Positions 29,525 to 40,905 of a stretch of DNA of 64,000 nucleotides are shown here, in pieces. Each line of letters starts with the position of its first letter. The first letter of the stretch is position 1. A program made the position numbers and the translations under genes. Below the pieces are notes generated by a model. That model worked only from the letters and a program-made list of their open reading frames with translations. It had not been told where the DNA came from and did not search any database. Source of the DNA: Farysia itapuensis (taxonomy: Eukaryota; Basidiomycota; Ustilaginomycetes; Ustilaginales; Ustilaginaceae); NCBI GenBank assembly GCA_023212645.1, contig JALBYC010000024.1, positions 1-64,000 on the forward strand, given 5' to 3'.

Positions 29525-32500
29525 TTACAGATCAGGAGGTCCGAAGCCCACTATTTTGGTTGGCGCCATAGTGTTGCCTGCTGTCTGTCGGTTGTCGTCC
29601 CGGGCGAGCCAGTGTTCCTTGAGTGTAGACGAGCGCAGAGCAGTAGCTGGTCCAACGTCGGGCTTCGGTGCGGCAAGTCCGCGATTAGACCGGCCCCGAC
29701 CCGTTATAACATCCTGCTCTTGCGACGTATCACTCCCTTCTTCGTCCGACGAAAGGATGCCTGAGAATTCGACGCCATCCTCGTCGTCGTACTCCTCTTC
29801 GTCGTAATCTGAATGCTCATCGCCCTCGTCGTCGTCAGAGTCGTCCATGATGGCACTGCTGAAGCTGCGACGCGGTTTGGGTGCCGTGCCGGCTGCTCGA
29901 GGATCCAATGTCTTCCCACGGTCCAGTATCGTGCCAGTCGCTGACCCGTCAATGGAGGGACGTGCGGATGCACCAGTACTGTGTGCTCGAAACGCTTTCT
30001 GTTGATGCTTCTTTGCGTCCACAAGTCTGGCGCGACTGTTTTGAATCGCCCGAATCTTGGCTTCGTCAAGATTAGCGTCAAACAGCTCCCAGATAAAGCG
30101 CCGCACCGGCAGTCGATAGTAGAATGTGTCCATCAGCTCAATGGCCCGTGTAAGAACCGAATTGTCGGAAAAGACCGACTTGTGCTTGGCCTTCAGCTTG
30201 GTGAGTGTACGAGAGGCATTGGCAGCAAGAATCGAGTTGCCCAGATTGGCAATCGAGGTGATAATCCTGTTGATTACCACCGTTTCCGGCTCGGCAAAGT
30301 CGAGATAGCCGAGATTGGTGATCTTGTGCACCTTCCATGGCAGGATCATAACCAAGCGGCTGATGTCGTCCGGCATGCAAAGTCCCATCGGCACCCCAAG
30401 AGGTGTACAAACTGACTGCCAACCGTAGTCCTGCAGAATCTCTCCGCCTTGGTCCGTCGACGAGATCAGACCGAGAACAAAGAAACACGTCCCGCGCACC
30501 GTCAACACGGGAGAATTCTCGGCGATCTCGACAATCTGACTGACCATGTCCTCGGCTTCCAGGAACGGTAAGCCCAGTGCGTTGGCGCCAATATTACCAA
30601 CAGCCCATAGGACACTTTTCAGCTTGTTGGTCAGCTCGGCATCCGAGTGCTCCATTCCGTGCTTGCGGACAAAGTGGGCAAACTCGACAAAATGGCCCTT
30701 TTGGCTCAAGATTTGGCAGCCCTCCCTGGTCTTGGTCAGCTCGCCGTAAAAGTGAGGCGGCACCACTCCCTCCGACTGTACATCCATGCTGTTTGCTAAT
30801 GGACTGTCGGCACCAGTGACAGTCGCTGCTTTGTCACGATTCTCTCGATAGATGCTGAAGAATTGCGCGAGCATGACTTCGACCTGAACCGTGTATTGCT
30901 GATTTCGCTCGTTGAACCAATCATCCATCTCTCGATCAATGTATTCTCCGTGCCACAGATAGCGTATGCCGACGGACGTGGACAAGAATTTGAGCAGGAG
31001 CGGATGACCGAGCTCTCCCAGATGGTCCAGCGTCGGCCGCATTGAGACGACCTTTTCGAGGACCTGATTGGAACAGCATGCCTCTTCCAAGACCTTGACT
31101 GCCATTTGCCGCACTTCGACGCTCGGATCATACAGCTGAGTCAACAACAGACTAATGGTCCAGTCATTCTGCGGATCGAGTCGCACTTTGGTGGTACCGA
31201 CACTCGGCAATGCCTGCGTCCGGATCAGGTCGGCAAGATACCTCGTCGCAAACAGGCGCACATCGCGATAGTTCGACGTCAATGCTTTTGACAAAACGAT
31301 TCTTGCGTGCCCATCGATCGTATAGTCAATATTTTCGACAATTGCCTTGATCACATCGTCACGACTCCGCAGCTCGCTGAGATGGTAGATGGGAGTGAAC
31401 ATCCTGAAACGCTCCAGTACTCGAATTCCTTCGACAGACTGCGTCAGAACGCCGAGCATCTCGAAGTAGCCAGAAGTCAGGGTCTCTTGCAGCCGTTTCC
31501 GAGACATGAGAGGATCAGGGACGGCACTTCCCGACAATGGATCCAGCTGCTCCAAGCATTCGCGAATCTCGCGCAACAATCGGTCTTCCGTCAGTGCTCG
31601 AATCCCTTCCTGAGTTGCAAGCAGGCTTGTCATCAATAGACAGCCTAACCGAACGAAGCGTCGATTCGAGCTCATTTTGCGTATGCTCGAGAAGCGCAGC
31701 GCAGACGGATGAAAGAAGTTGAGGATACGCTTCAGCAACTTGGTGCTTTTGACCACTTCATCCAGCCGTTTCGGGTTTAGTAAAGGACCTTCGAGCATGT
31801 CGGTCAGTGCGTCGAGATTCCACTTGGTATGATCCTTGGTGATCAGTACCTGCGTCTCCACCATCATGGCGCGGAATTGAAGGTCATCAATTTGCATACC
31901 GATGCGCATCTTGGTCTTTTCTACCTGCCGTTGTCCTCTGCGCATAGATTCCTCGACAGAATTAGACCGATCCCGTGAAGTGCTCTGTACCGTTCCTCCA
32001 AGAGCGGCAGCACTAGCCAGAGCTTCGTGATGTGCTCGCTGTCGATTGACTTGATCGATAGATGAGAGGGCAGAGGTAGCAGCTTGACGCTCGTCACTCC
32101 TTTCCAGCTTGAAGTTGGCTGCAAGTGAGAACAGATGGGGAAGAGAGTGGATACTCTGGCCAAGTGAGGGAGGATGAACACGTTTGGACACTTGAAGCAG
32201 CTCGCCCATAAGCAAGGTAGCCTTACGTGCCATCACAGATGTGTGCTCGATGACATCAACCAGAGCGTCAACGAGACCGGACTCGATAAAGACGACCAGC
32301 AGCAGAGCAAGGTAGTGATCGACAAGATTTAGCCTGGTGCGTGGCTGATCACCTAGATCACCAATCGGAGCTGTCGTAGCCATGTCAGGGTCTGTCATTT
32401 CTGCCTTGAGGCCACTTTCGCGTTTGCTGGCCGGGTCTATAGACCCAGAGATACCGCGGACGTTGAAAAGGTCGTACAGCATGTCGAGGAGCACGACCTT

Positions 32501-34300
32501 GACTTCCACCGTATTGACACGGAGGGCCTGGACGAGTGACTTGATAGCCCTCTTGTTGTCCATACACATGTAAATGAGACCTCCCCAGGACCGAAGCATG
32601 ACGGAGACAACTCGTGCAGAAGAACGGAGGAGGCCATCGTACAGGATTGGCTTTTGTGCTGGCGACTCTGTAAGACCTGCGATGGCCACTTCGAGATCCA
32701 CGCCGGGCCGAAAGTGCTTACGAGTGCCCGGCATGTCGAGAAGGTACACAAAAACTTGCACTAGAGTCGGAGCGAGCTCCAGAGGTCCTTCGGAGAGCGC
32801 TTGCAAAGTAGACCGCAGTCCACCGCCTTTGATGAGCAGACGAATATCGAAGATGGCGAGTTCAGACAGCGTTTGCAGACAGAGGTGTCGCAACTTGTCC
32901 TCGCTGTGTTCGGCAATCGCCGCTAGCGCTCGGACTACACTTGTGCCCAGTAGCTCTTCCAGATCAAGTGCAAGACGATCTGGGGCAGTGTTGACAGTCC
33001 GAAGCGCTGACAATTCCATGATGGAGCGCACAAGTTTGATGGCCTGTATCTTTTCCAACTCGAAACGGTGGTCGCGGACCAGGGTGCGAGAGAGGTAGAT
33101 ATCCAGACCCCTAGCCCGACAACGCGAAATCAAGGGTCGAAGCGGGTGTATGAGAGCATGCCGAAGAAGTCGATAGGCAGATGCGCGAATTTCCTTGCCA
33201 GCTTGATCCGAAAGACATGGTATCACAGAGTCAACAAAGTCGTCGAGAGGTAGCTCATAACGCACGCGTGCAAAGCGCCGGAGAATATCAACGAGACGGT
33301 TCATAGCGTCTATTTGGTGCTTGGCTTCATTCCCAAGCCCGGTAGCATTGCTTGGTGTCCTGCCGTGGCCGGAACTTCCGGAAGCGAGAGCCGCAGCTCG
33401 ACTTCGAGCCGCCACTCTTGCGTTGATTCGAGGAAGGCCAGCGGCGCCGCGTAACGGAGAATCCTGAGTGGTATCTGGGTTTTGTACAAAAGTGTTGGCA
33501 GTCGTATCCCCGGGATCTGTGTGGATAGTCGCCGATGACACATCCCCCGCGTCGGGAGCTTCAGACAGGCTTGCAAGCCTGTCTATTGGAGGACGCGGAG
33601 AGGTGGGTCGGATTGAGCGAATCAGAGTAATTGCGAGCGATCTCGAGGCAGCTTGAGCATCCTCATGCTCGCGCTGCAGCTCACTGTCTTGGCCTGTCGG
33701 CTCTGGCTCATACACGAGAGGAGGCGGTCGATGCAAGTCGGTAGGATCCATGTCACCAATTGCGTTCCCATCCAATCCTAGCCCAAGACCGCCTGCGAAA
33801 GGTCCACTGGATGCAGGTCTGAGCTCCTGAACATAGTTGGTGGACGGTGGTGAGCCATTCTCTGTGTCAAGATGCGAAGGGAGCACATCATACGCTGACG
33901 CTACGGCTTCGGGGAGCCTACTCGGCCCTGACTGTTGGAAAAGAGGCTGCCCGTCAAGACCAAGAGCTGATTGTTCGAGTCTAGAGACCGTATTGGGCCC
34001 GAGATCCCAATTGCTCCAGCTGTCGGGATTGCTCTGGTATTCTGTGCTGCTCGAAGTTGCTGGCGAGGCTGAGCGCTGGATCTCTTTCCATCTTTGCAGT
34101 TCTCCGTGGAGAGTCACTAGCTTAGCGCCTGCTGCTTGAAGCTCTGCTTCAATCTGTTTGCGCAGATCAACTTTGGCGGAGGAGCCTAGTTTGGAATCGT
34201 ATATGCTGAGCAGGTTTTCTGCGCCATCCTTGATCTTGGTCTCTATGTCTATCTTGTTCTGCAAACGCTGAATCTCATGGTGGGGGGCGAAGGAAGACAT
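29525..34300 (-). CDS. AVO3: TORC2 subunit Rictor (AVO3/TSC11, Ste20 of fission yeast)
   Basis: One uninterrupted exon encodes 1591 residues. Rictor is the large helical-repeat subunit that defines TOR complex 2, which controls actin organisation, lipid homeostasis and AGC kinases. A coiled-coil, HR1-like N terminus (about 8-70) is followed by a Ser/Pro-rich linker. The RICTOR N-terminal repeats start near 325 (RYELPLDDFVDSVIPCLSDQ). A middle section has RasGEF-N-like helices (near 880-990). The RICTOR V region lies near 1225-1300 (LKSVLWAVGNIGANALG, RGTCFFVLGLISSTDQGG). The C terminus is strongly acidic. Length fits fungal orthologues (about 1300-1600). The stop lies 43 bases from the stop of the preceding convergent small gene. 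Confidence 0.88.
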   Translation of the reverse strand: MSSFAPHHEIQRLQNKIDIETKIKDGAENLLSIYDSKLGSSAKVDLRKQIEAELQAAGAKLVTLHGELQRWKEIQRSASPATSSSTEYQSNPDSWSNWDLGPNTVSRLEQSALGLDGQPLFQQSGPSRLPEAVASAYDVLPSHLDTENGSPPSTNYVQELRPASSGPFAGGLGLGLDGNAIGDMDPTDLHRPPPLVYEPEPTGQDSELQREHEDAQAASRSLAITLIRSIRPTSPRPPIDRLASLSEAPDAGDVSSATIHTDPGDTTANTFVQNPDTTQDSPLRGAAGLPRINARVAARSRAAALASGSSGHGRTPSNATGLGNEAKHQIDAMNRLVDILRRFARVRYELPLDDFVDSVIPCLSDQAGKEIRASAYRLLRHALIHPLRPLISRCRARGLDIYLSRTLVRDHRFELEKIQAIKLVRSIMELSALRTVNTAPDRLALDLEELLGTSVVRALAAIAEHSEDKLRHLCLQTLSELAIFDIRLLIKGGGLRSTLQALSEGPLELAPTLVQVFVYLLDMPGTRKHFRPGVDLEVAIAGLTESPAQKPILYDGLLRSSARVVSVMLRSWGGLIYMCMDNKRAIKSLVQALRVNTVEVKVVLLDMLYDLFNVRGISGSIDPASKRESGLKAEMTDPDMATTAPIGDLGDQPRTRLNLVDHYLALLLVVFIESGLVDALVDVIEHTSVMARKATLLMGELLQVSKRVHPPSLGQSIHSLPHLFSLAANFKLERSDERQAATSALSSIDQVNRQRAHHEALASAAALGGTVQSTSRDRSNSVEESMRRGQRQVEKTKMRIGMQIDDLQFRAMMVETQVLITKDHTKWNLDALTDMLEGPLLNPKRLDEVVKSTKLLKRILNFFHPSALRFSSIRKMSSNRRFVRLGCLLMTSLLATQEGIRALTEDRLLREIRECLEQLDPLSGSAVPDPLMSRKRLQETLTSGYFEMLGVLTQSVEGIRVLERFRMFTPIYHLSELRSRDDVIKAIVENIDYTIDGHARIVLSKALTSNYRDVRLFATRYLADLIRTQALPSVGTTKVRLDPQNDWTISLLLTQLYDPSVEVRQMAVKVLEEACCSNQVLEKVVSMRPTLDHLGELGHPLLLKFLSTSVGIRYLWHGEYIDREMDDWFNERNQQYTVQVEVMLAQFFSIYRENRDKAATVTGADSPLANSMDVQSEGVVPPHFYGELTKTREGCQILSQKGHFVEFAHFVRKHGMEHSDAELTNKLKSVLWAVGNIGANALGLPFLEAEDMVSQIVEIAENSPVLTVRGTCFFVLGLISSTDQGGEILQDYGWQSVCTPLGVPMGLCMPDDISRLVMILPWKVHKITNLGYLDFAEPETVVINRIITSIANLGNSILAANASRTLTKLKAKHKSVFSDNSVLTRAIELMDTFYYRLPVRRFIWELFDANLDEAKIRAIQNSRARLVDAKKHQQKAFRAHSTGASARPSIDGSATGTILDRGKTLDPRAAGTAPKPRRSFSSAIMDDSDDDEGDEHSDYDEEEYDDEDGVEFSGILSSDEEGSDTSQEQDVITGRGRSNRGLAAPKPDVGPATALRSSTLKEHWLARDDNRQTAGNTMAPTKIVGFGPPDL

Positions 34301-34599
34301 GTCACGATACGGGTTGCTTTAGTAGTGGCCCATGGTCGCTCTTGCAAGCCGAGCAGAGTGCCAAGAGCGTCAAGGGTCCGACAAGGATGGCTAGCCAAGG
34401 CCGGATGCTCCGATGGGACAGAGTGCTGCTCGAGACCAACAAGACCCTGGTTTGGGGAAACTCACACTGGAAAGTCACAGGTGCATGTGACTGACAAGTG
34501 ACGAGCGCCAATTGCCCGATTTCGAGGTTAATAAACTTTATCGGCTAGAGCCCGAATTGGCTCAGTCGATTGTCTCCTCTTCTCCTTCCACCATCATCA

Positions 34600-36694
34600 A
34601 TGCGGCTGTTTCCTAGACTCTGGCAGGTGGCAACGCTGCTTTTAGCGTCGCTATCGGTATCTTTGGCGGCAGATGCGGCAACCCACGATGGTCTTCGCAA
34701 GTTGACCGCTGCGAATTTCACCCTCACAGAGCACGGCGCTTGGTTAATAGAGTTCTTCTCACCAGCCTGTTTGCATTGCAAGAAGTTTGGCCCAACGTGG
34801 TCGGAATTGGCACAAAACAAGGATTCGTTGCGCACTCAGTACCCAGATGCTCCGTTCACCATGGCCCAGGTAGACTGTCTTGCCCAGCGGGACGTCTGCA
34901 AAGAGCAGGGCGTCCAGTTCCTCCCTCGCCTCACACTCTATCAGGATGGGCAGCAGCACTCGGAGGAGTACAAGGGCAATCGCAACTATCCCGAAATCTC
35001 AGCATATATTGACAAGTTTGCAGCAGAGTATCGCAAGAGTAAGGGCGTATCGGACGTTGCGTCCACCTCGACCAAAGCAGCCGACGCCCAGGCAGCCACC
35101 GAAGCGGCTGGGACCGGTACGGAAGCCTCGACGGCGGCCGCAGTCAACACTGAAGCAGCGACTGCCTCTACAACAATAGCAGCTGCGCAAACAACGGCGA
35201 CAGAAGCCGAGGCACTTGTCTTGCCATCTGGGCCGAACCCAAAAGGAGAGCTGATGAGTTACGGTTCAGATCCAATCAAGACGCCCGAAGAGCTGAAGCA
35301 GTGGCTCGACGCTTCTTCAGGTCAAGGCCCAACATTTGTCAAGTTCTTTGCGCCATGGTGTCCACATTGCAAAGCTATGGCTGCTGCCTACAAAGAGGTG
35401 GCCACTTCGCTCAAAGGCCGAGTCAACGTGCTGGAGGTAGACTGTGAGGCAAATCGGGCTATCTGTTCGTCCTATGGCGTTCGTGGTTACCCGCACTTGC
35501 GAATGTACAACAAGGGACAAGCAAAGGACTACAATGGCGGTCGAAACCACGATGCGATGTTGAAGTGGGCGCTGAAAGCGGCTTCTAGCACGGGTCTGAA
35601 ACCAGTGTCGTCGGCTACCGAGCTCTCCGCGTTGGCGAAAGAGGACGAAGTGGTCTTCCTCTATCTGCATAGTCCTGGCACCTCTGAAGCACAAATCGAA
35701 GCAGTGGATGCCGCCAGTCAGGTACTGTTTGGCAGCCGCGCGCAAGTAGCTGTGTCATCCGAAAGCTCCTTGCTCGATCGATATGCGAGCTCGCTGATGC
35801 AGGACAAGGCATTGTCAGTACCTGCCACATCTGGTCTGCTGGTATTCAAGGATCACAGCGTGACTCAGCCAACGTCGGTGCTGTACCCTTCAACAATCGT
35901 CAATTCGAGTGATGGCACGGACGACAGGGTCAAGGAAGAGATCTCAAAGTGGCTCTCGCAACAAAAGTATGCACTGCTAACTGAATTGACGGCGGCCAAC
36001 TTTGAGGAGACGGTGCGCAATAAGGACGATGCGCTTGTTGTGCTCGCTGCGCTGTCGGACACGACGCACTTTGACCTCGCCGCGGCGACAAGTGAACAAG
36101 GGATTGCGCAGCGAGACGAAGAGTTGCGTGTCCTGCGGTCTTTGGCCCTCGAATGGCGCGAAACGCAGCACACGAGGCCACAGAAAGAGGTAGTCTGGGC
36201 CTGGATCGATGCAGATCGCTGGAAGTCGCCGCTCAAGAAGCTGTACGGTATCAAGCCTGCCGACTTACCCACTCTCGTATTGGTCGACGGTCACCATCTG
36301 CAATACTACTCCCTGCCTCGCGAGAACAGTCCGCCGTGGTTGACTTCGGCCTCACTGTTTGCGGGAATCGTCGATGCTGCACAGGGCAAAGTTCCAGCGC
36401 GGTCATCCCGCACGCTTCTGCAGAAGTCGGTTCGAGGGGCAGGTCAATACTCGACCACACTTATTGTAAGTTGACAGCGCGTTCGTGCAAAATTTTCACG
36501 GTAACGGATTACTGACATTTTGCGGGTAACAGAATGCGTGTGTGGACCATCCTTATGCAGCGTTTGGGTTCCTATTTGGTCTCAATGGTGCGCTTATTTT
36601 CTGGCTCAGGAGGACTAGAAAAACGTCAGCAGGTGGACAGACAAGCTCGTCTCTCCCCATGTATACCAAAGTCTCGACAGTCAAAGCAGACTAA
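34600..36694 (+). CDS. Membrane-anchored protein disulfide isomerase-like thioredoxin protein
   Basis: Exons at 34600-36465 and 36533-36694 (67-nt intron) encode 675 residues. A signal peptide covers about residues 1-24 (LLLASLSVSLA). Two thioredoxin domains carry redox motifs CLHC (near 57) and CPHC (near 253, FFAPWCPHCKAM). An Ala/Thr-rich spacer of about 60 residues separates them. Two or more redox-inactive thioredoxin-like folds probably follow. Exon 2 adds a transmembrane helix (AAFGFLFGLNGALIFWL) and a short basic cytosolic tail. The layout matches fungal TMX/PDI-like ER oxidoreductases. CLHC is less usual than CGHC. No KDEL-type signal is present, which fits a membrane anchor. Confidence 0.82.
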
Positions 36695-36827
36695 TTGCCT
36701 CATATCACCACTTAGAAGCAATCGCCCCTACGTCACGCTTTCTGCTTAGGCAAAAGCAATCATAGTACAAAAACTGACACGGTACAACAACACCACCAAG
36801 TGTATGAGGGGGGGTATGCGGCACAAA

Positions 36828-38402
36828 CTACCACGAGTAACGGAAGGAAGGATGTGCGTCTCCAAGTTCGAGAATCTCCTTGTCACTGAGATGTTCGTAC
36901 TTCCACATCTTTTTGGCTTCCGGGGTGATGAGGTTTTTGCCTTCAAAGTCGAGGTCGAGTTCGTCTGGGTGGGGGTAATTTTCGTCTCTGCGCTTGTTTT
37001 CACGGATCATCCAGAGGGCTAGGATGGAAGTGAGGATGAGACAGAGAATGCACATTCCGAGGGCGACGGCGTGACCCTTGATGTAGCGAGGAGCGTTGCG
37101 TACGGGATAGACGTTGGACGAGATCAAACCGGCGCCGTTTCCGATGGTGAAAAAGAGACCCATGACAGCACCGCGCTTCTGGATAGGACCAAAGTTGGAG
37201 CCAACCCAGGTAATGGCGGTGGCAATCGAGGGCGAGACACCACTGACAGTGAGGAAAATAGCAAAGTACTTGACGCCGGAGCTGACGGGAGAAATCAAGA
37301 TCGCGTAGCCAATCACCGGCAAGCACATGAAGCCAATCAGGAAGGGAGCACGACGAATGTACTTGTCACTAAAGTATGCGTTGGCAAGCGTCAGAATGAA
37401 ACCGAGGACGTAAGGCGGGACGGAGAGCAAGTTGGCTTGCGCCGGAGTCCACTTGCCCAACGCTTTGATGATGGACGGCGAAAAGAGGGCGAGCGAGTAG
37501 AGAGGCTCGGCAATGCAAGCGTACATGGCAGCAAACATCCAGCTCTTCCAGTCCTTGGCTGCCGAGATGAGCTGCGAGTTGGAGACTGGGATGGCAAGCG
37601 ATGTCACACCCTGTGACTTGCGCAGCATGTGATTCCACTTTGCGCTCTCTTCGGGCGAGAGAAGGTTGTTGTCATCGGGAAAGTCGACGACAAGGAACCA
37701 AGCGGGGACGGCTACGACAAAGGTCAACAGACCTTCAATGATGAAGATCGAGCGCCATCGTTCGTTTGCGTACATGCCCATCGGCACTTTTTCGAGAGCA
37801 AAGGCGAGGATACCACCAAAAGCACCGGCGAGCGTAGCACCGGCGAAAAAGATACTGGTGCGCGTGTTGAGGTGGCTACGTGTATACCAGGTCGAGAAGA
37901 GGAAGTTGAGACAGGGGAACAGGGCACCTTCAGAAAGACCGAGCAACAGTCGAACCACAATGATTTGCGCGGGAGTCTTGACCGTGCCCATAAGAGTCAT
38001 GCAGATAGACCAGAGAACCATGATGATGCAGATGAATCGGTGTGGCTTCATGCGCTTGATGAGCAAGTTTGACGGGATCTCTACGATGATGTAGCCAACG
38101 AAGAAGAGCGAAAGGGCGATGTCGTACTCTTGCGAGGTCATCTTGAGGTCAGTGGTCAAGCCATAGACACGGGCTTGACCAATGTTAATTCGGTCAAGGA
38201 AGGAAAGAAGGTAAAGGAGAGTGCTGAAAGGCACAATGGCAATGTCAATCTTGCGCAAGAGTTTCTTTTCTTCCTGCGGCGTCATGGCCAGAGGATGGTC
38301 TTCGGCAGACTTTTCGACGCTGGCATCGCGATTGCTAGCTTCCACCTCGTGGACCTTGTCCGTACTGGACGCAGACTTGTCCTCGTGTCGCAAGTGACTC
38401 AT
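36828..38402 (-). CDS. MFS transporter of the allantoate permease (Dal5-like) family
   Basis: An intronless gene of 524 residues. The ATG at 38402 is chosen because the frame upstream of it is Pro-rich and lies in promoter-like DNA. The first loop carries LLSFLDRINIGQARVYGL, a signature of the anion:cation symporter family that includes allantoate, nicotinate and pantothenate carriers. Twelve hydrophobic segments can be counted. LLLGLSEGALFPCLNFLFST marks the fourth to fifth helix region, and FTIGNGAGLISSNVYP a later one. The substrate cannot be told from sequence. N- and C-terminal tails are charged and cytosolic. It converges on the PDI-like gene, 133 bases apart. Confidence 0.85.
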   Translation of the reverse strand: MSHLRHEDKSASSTDKVHEVEASNRDASVEKSAEDHPLAMTPQEEKKLLRKIDIAIVPFSTLLYLLSFLDRINIGQARVYGLTTDLKMTSQEYDIALSLFFVGYIIVEIPSNLLIKRMKPHRFICIIMVLWSICMTLMGTVKTPAQIIVVRLLLGLSEGALFPCLNFLFSTWYTRSHLNTRTSIFFAGATLAGAFGGILAFALEKVPMGMYANERWRSIFIIEGLLTFVVAVPAWFLVVDFPDDNNLLSPEESAKWNHMLRKSQGVTSLAIPVSNSQLISAAKDWKSWMFAAMYACIAEPLYSLALFSPSIIKALGKWTPAQANLLSVPPYVLGFILTLANAYFSDKYIRRAPFLIGFMCLPVIGYAILISPVSSGVKYFAIFLTVSGVSPSIATAITWVGSNFGPIQKRGAVMGLFFTIGNGAGLISSNVYPVRNAPRYIKGHAVALGMCILCLILTSILALWMIRENKRRDENYPHPDELDLDFEGKNLITPEAKKMWKYEHLSDKEILELGDAHPSFRYSW

Positions 38403-39137
38403 TTTGGGGCAAAAGCGGGGGTGCTTAGGAGGGGAAGAAAGGGGGGGGGGGGGGAAGTGAGGGAGCAGTCCTTTTATGTTCTGGGAGAACACACGCGCGC
38501 GATATGGTGCTTCTCGCGTTAGTGTACCCCACTGTATGCGAGGAATTGCGAGCCAATCAGAGCCGGGCTCATTTTAGCCGTACCTGTCTGTAGGCGATTG
38601 GTATTGCCGGGTGTCCCCTTTTTGAGTTTTTGACAGCCGTTGGGCGCGTGAGTGCGGGGAAAACTGCTCAGCCCGAAAAAGCGCCTCTGGAATGCAAGTC
38701 ACAGTGTGAGTGTGCGTCCCTTTTCTGCTATTTCCGAAGGTCCCCCACGCCTTGTTTGCTCTCCGACTCGGAATCAGCCTCCTGTGCGTTCCCTTGGCAC
38801 TCGGTGCACCGGCAAAGCCAGGATTCAGTACTCGCTTAAGCTGCGAAGGGACCTGATTGTCCCCCTCGTGACTCTCATGCAGAGTACAAGACGTCGCTTC
38901 ACGTCGTAGGAAAACGGTACCTGCTTCAGGTGTTTGCCAAGCGGCAAGCGCATTAACGCGGAGGCGGGCTCCGACGAACAACCTGAAATCTTACTCGGCC
39001 GATAATGCGACCCGGCTTTTCACATCACATTTGTGAGTCGCCGATCTCCGTCCAGCCTCCACCTGTCACGCTGCACATTTTAAACGCAACAAGCTAGCTG
39101 GCTGTCAGCTTCGGCTTCTTGCCAACCGCACCTAGCC
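38403..39137. promoter_or_regulatory. Divergent promoter region with a 14-G tract
   Basis: This 735-base region lies between the divergent MFS transporter and GST-HIS6 genes. It has no convincing gene. A run of 14 G (38441-38454) stands about 40 bases upstream of the MFS start. TGACTC at 38869-38874 and TGAGTC at 39034-39039 resemble Gcn4/Cpc1 sites (TGASTCA), but each lacks the last base of the consensus. Confidence 0.4.
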
Positions 39138-40905
39138 ATGACAGACTCAGGCGGACTCGTGCTCCATCATCTGGACGCAAGTCGCTCCATCCGAATCCTA
39201 GTATGTTGAAATGACGATGCAAAAGAACTGGAGCAAGGGGACTGACAAAACGCTCACCGCTAGTACTTGCTAGAGGAGTTGCAAGGTGAGTTTACAGCGC
39301 TCTGCCGTGCGGGAACTTGTCACTGACATGTTGTTGTGGGAATAGTGCCGTACCAGGTCAAGCATTACAAGCGAGACCCAGTGACCAAGCTTGCCGGCGA
39401 TGATCTGAAGCAGATTCATCCGCTTGGTCGCTCGCCCGTCCTGACCGACAACGGTCTGACCATCATTGAAACAAATGCCATCTACGAGCATCTTTTGCTC
39501 CACTACTATAACCCTGACCGTGTCGATCTCGGCCCCAAGCTGGGCGAAAAGAGCCAGGCTAGTGCAGATCTCTCGGCTTGGATCCAGTTCTCAGAAGCGT
39601 CCATCATGCGTAAGTGTTTGAGTGCCCAGCTAACTCGTGCAGCGCTGACATTGCACCAAGAACAGTACACAGCATTCCTTTCTTCTATGTCATCAAAGGC
39701 GGTGCTGACTCTAAGGATGGAAGTCTCGGCGTAGAAAAAGTCTGCGCGCGTGGTCTGCGTGCGGATCTCGAGTACGTCGAGAGCACGCTCGCCAAGAACA
39801 AGGGTCAACTCATCTCTGGCTACGACTTTACCGCTGCCGACTGCACAATGCTGTACAGTATCGACATGGTTGACCACATTCTCTCCAGTCGCAGCCAGGA
39901 ATGGCGTGACAATCTCAATCTGAGCGTCGGTCCAGCAACCAAAGCTTGGCTTGTCAAGAGCAAGAAGCGGCCTTCGTTTCACTCGGCCATTCGCCAAGAA
40001 GGCGTCGCTGACGGTCAAGAGGACTGGCTAGCGGGTTTCTTTTCAAAACCTAAACCTCCTTCGCAGCGGTCGAAGAGCGTTTTTCGTCCCTGCATCGACC
40101 TGCATCAGGGTGTAGTCAAGCAGATTGTCGGCGGATCTTTGAGCGAGACCGATAGCACGCTCAAGACCAATTTCGTAGCAACACATTCTCCTGCCCACTT
40201 TGCCCAACTGTATCGAGAGAACAATCTGACCGGTGGGCATGTTATCAAGCTAGGCCCTAACAACGATGAGGCAGCCACAGCTGCTCTTCAAGCCTGGCCG
40301 CAAGGTTTGCACGTCGGAGGAGGCATCACAGCCGCCAATGCCCAACAGTGGATCGACAAGGGTGCTCAAAAGGTCATTGTGACCAGCTATTTGTTCCCAG
40401 AAGGCAAATTCTCGCAAGTACGATTGCAAGAGCTGTCCAAGCTGGTTGGCAAAGACAAGCTAGTCGTCGACGTCAGCTGCCGCAAACAGAGCGACAAGTG
40501 GATCGTCGCTATGAATCGATGGCAGGACATGACGGACATGGAGGTGAATCAAGAGTCCCTTGACCTTTTGTCCGATAACTGCAGCGAGCTTCTCATCCAC
40601 GCTGCCGACGTCGAAGGCCTGTGTCAAGGAATTGATCAGGAACTCGTGCAGAGTAAGTCCCCCTTCAGACACACACTTTAGATCTTCCACCAAATGCTGA
40701 CACTACATTGCGCGACACAGAGCTTGGACAGTGGGTCAAGATCCCGACGACGTACGCTGGTGGCGCTCGTCATATTGGCGATCTGGAGCTTGTCAACAAA
40801 CTCTCGCAGGGCAAGGTCGACCTCACCTTTGGCAGTGCGCTCGACATCTTTGGCGGCACCGGCGTGACCTTGTCCGAGCTCACTGCATGGAACAAGGATT
40901 GTTAG
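39138..40905 (+). CDS. HIS6: GST-HIS6 fusion: glutathione S-transferase joined to a histidine-pathway isomerase
   Basis: Five exons (39138-39200, 39264-39285, 39346-39609, 39666-40652, 40721-40905) join in frame to 506 residues. Residues 1-85 form a GST N domain ([32 protein letters not shown]) and about 95-235 a GST C domain ([15 protein letters not shown]). From about 254 the frame continues into HIS6, the isomerase that converts ProFAR to PRFAR in histidine synthesis. [46 protein letters not shown] and [12 protein letters not shown] are all present. The HIS6 part is full length but has no Met of its own. A pyrimidine-rich stretch ending in CAG (about 40058-40069) could be a splice acceptor for an alternative HIS6-only transcript. 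Family identities are sure; the fusion depends on the transcript. Confidence 0.85.
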
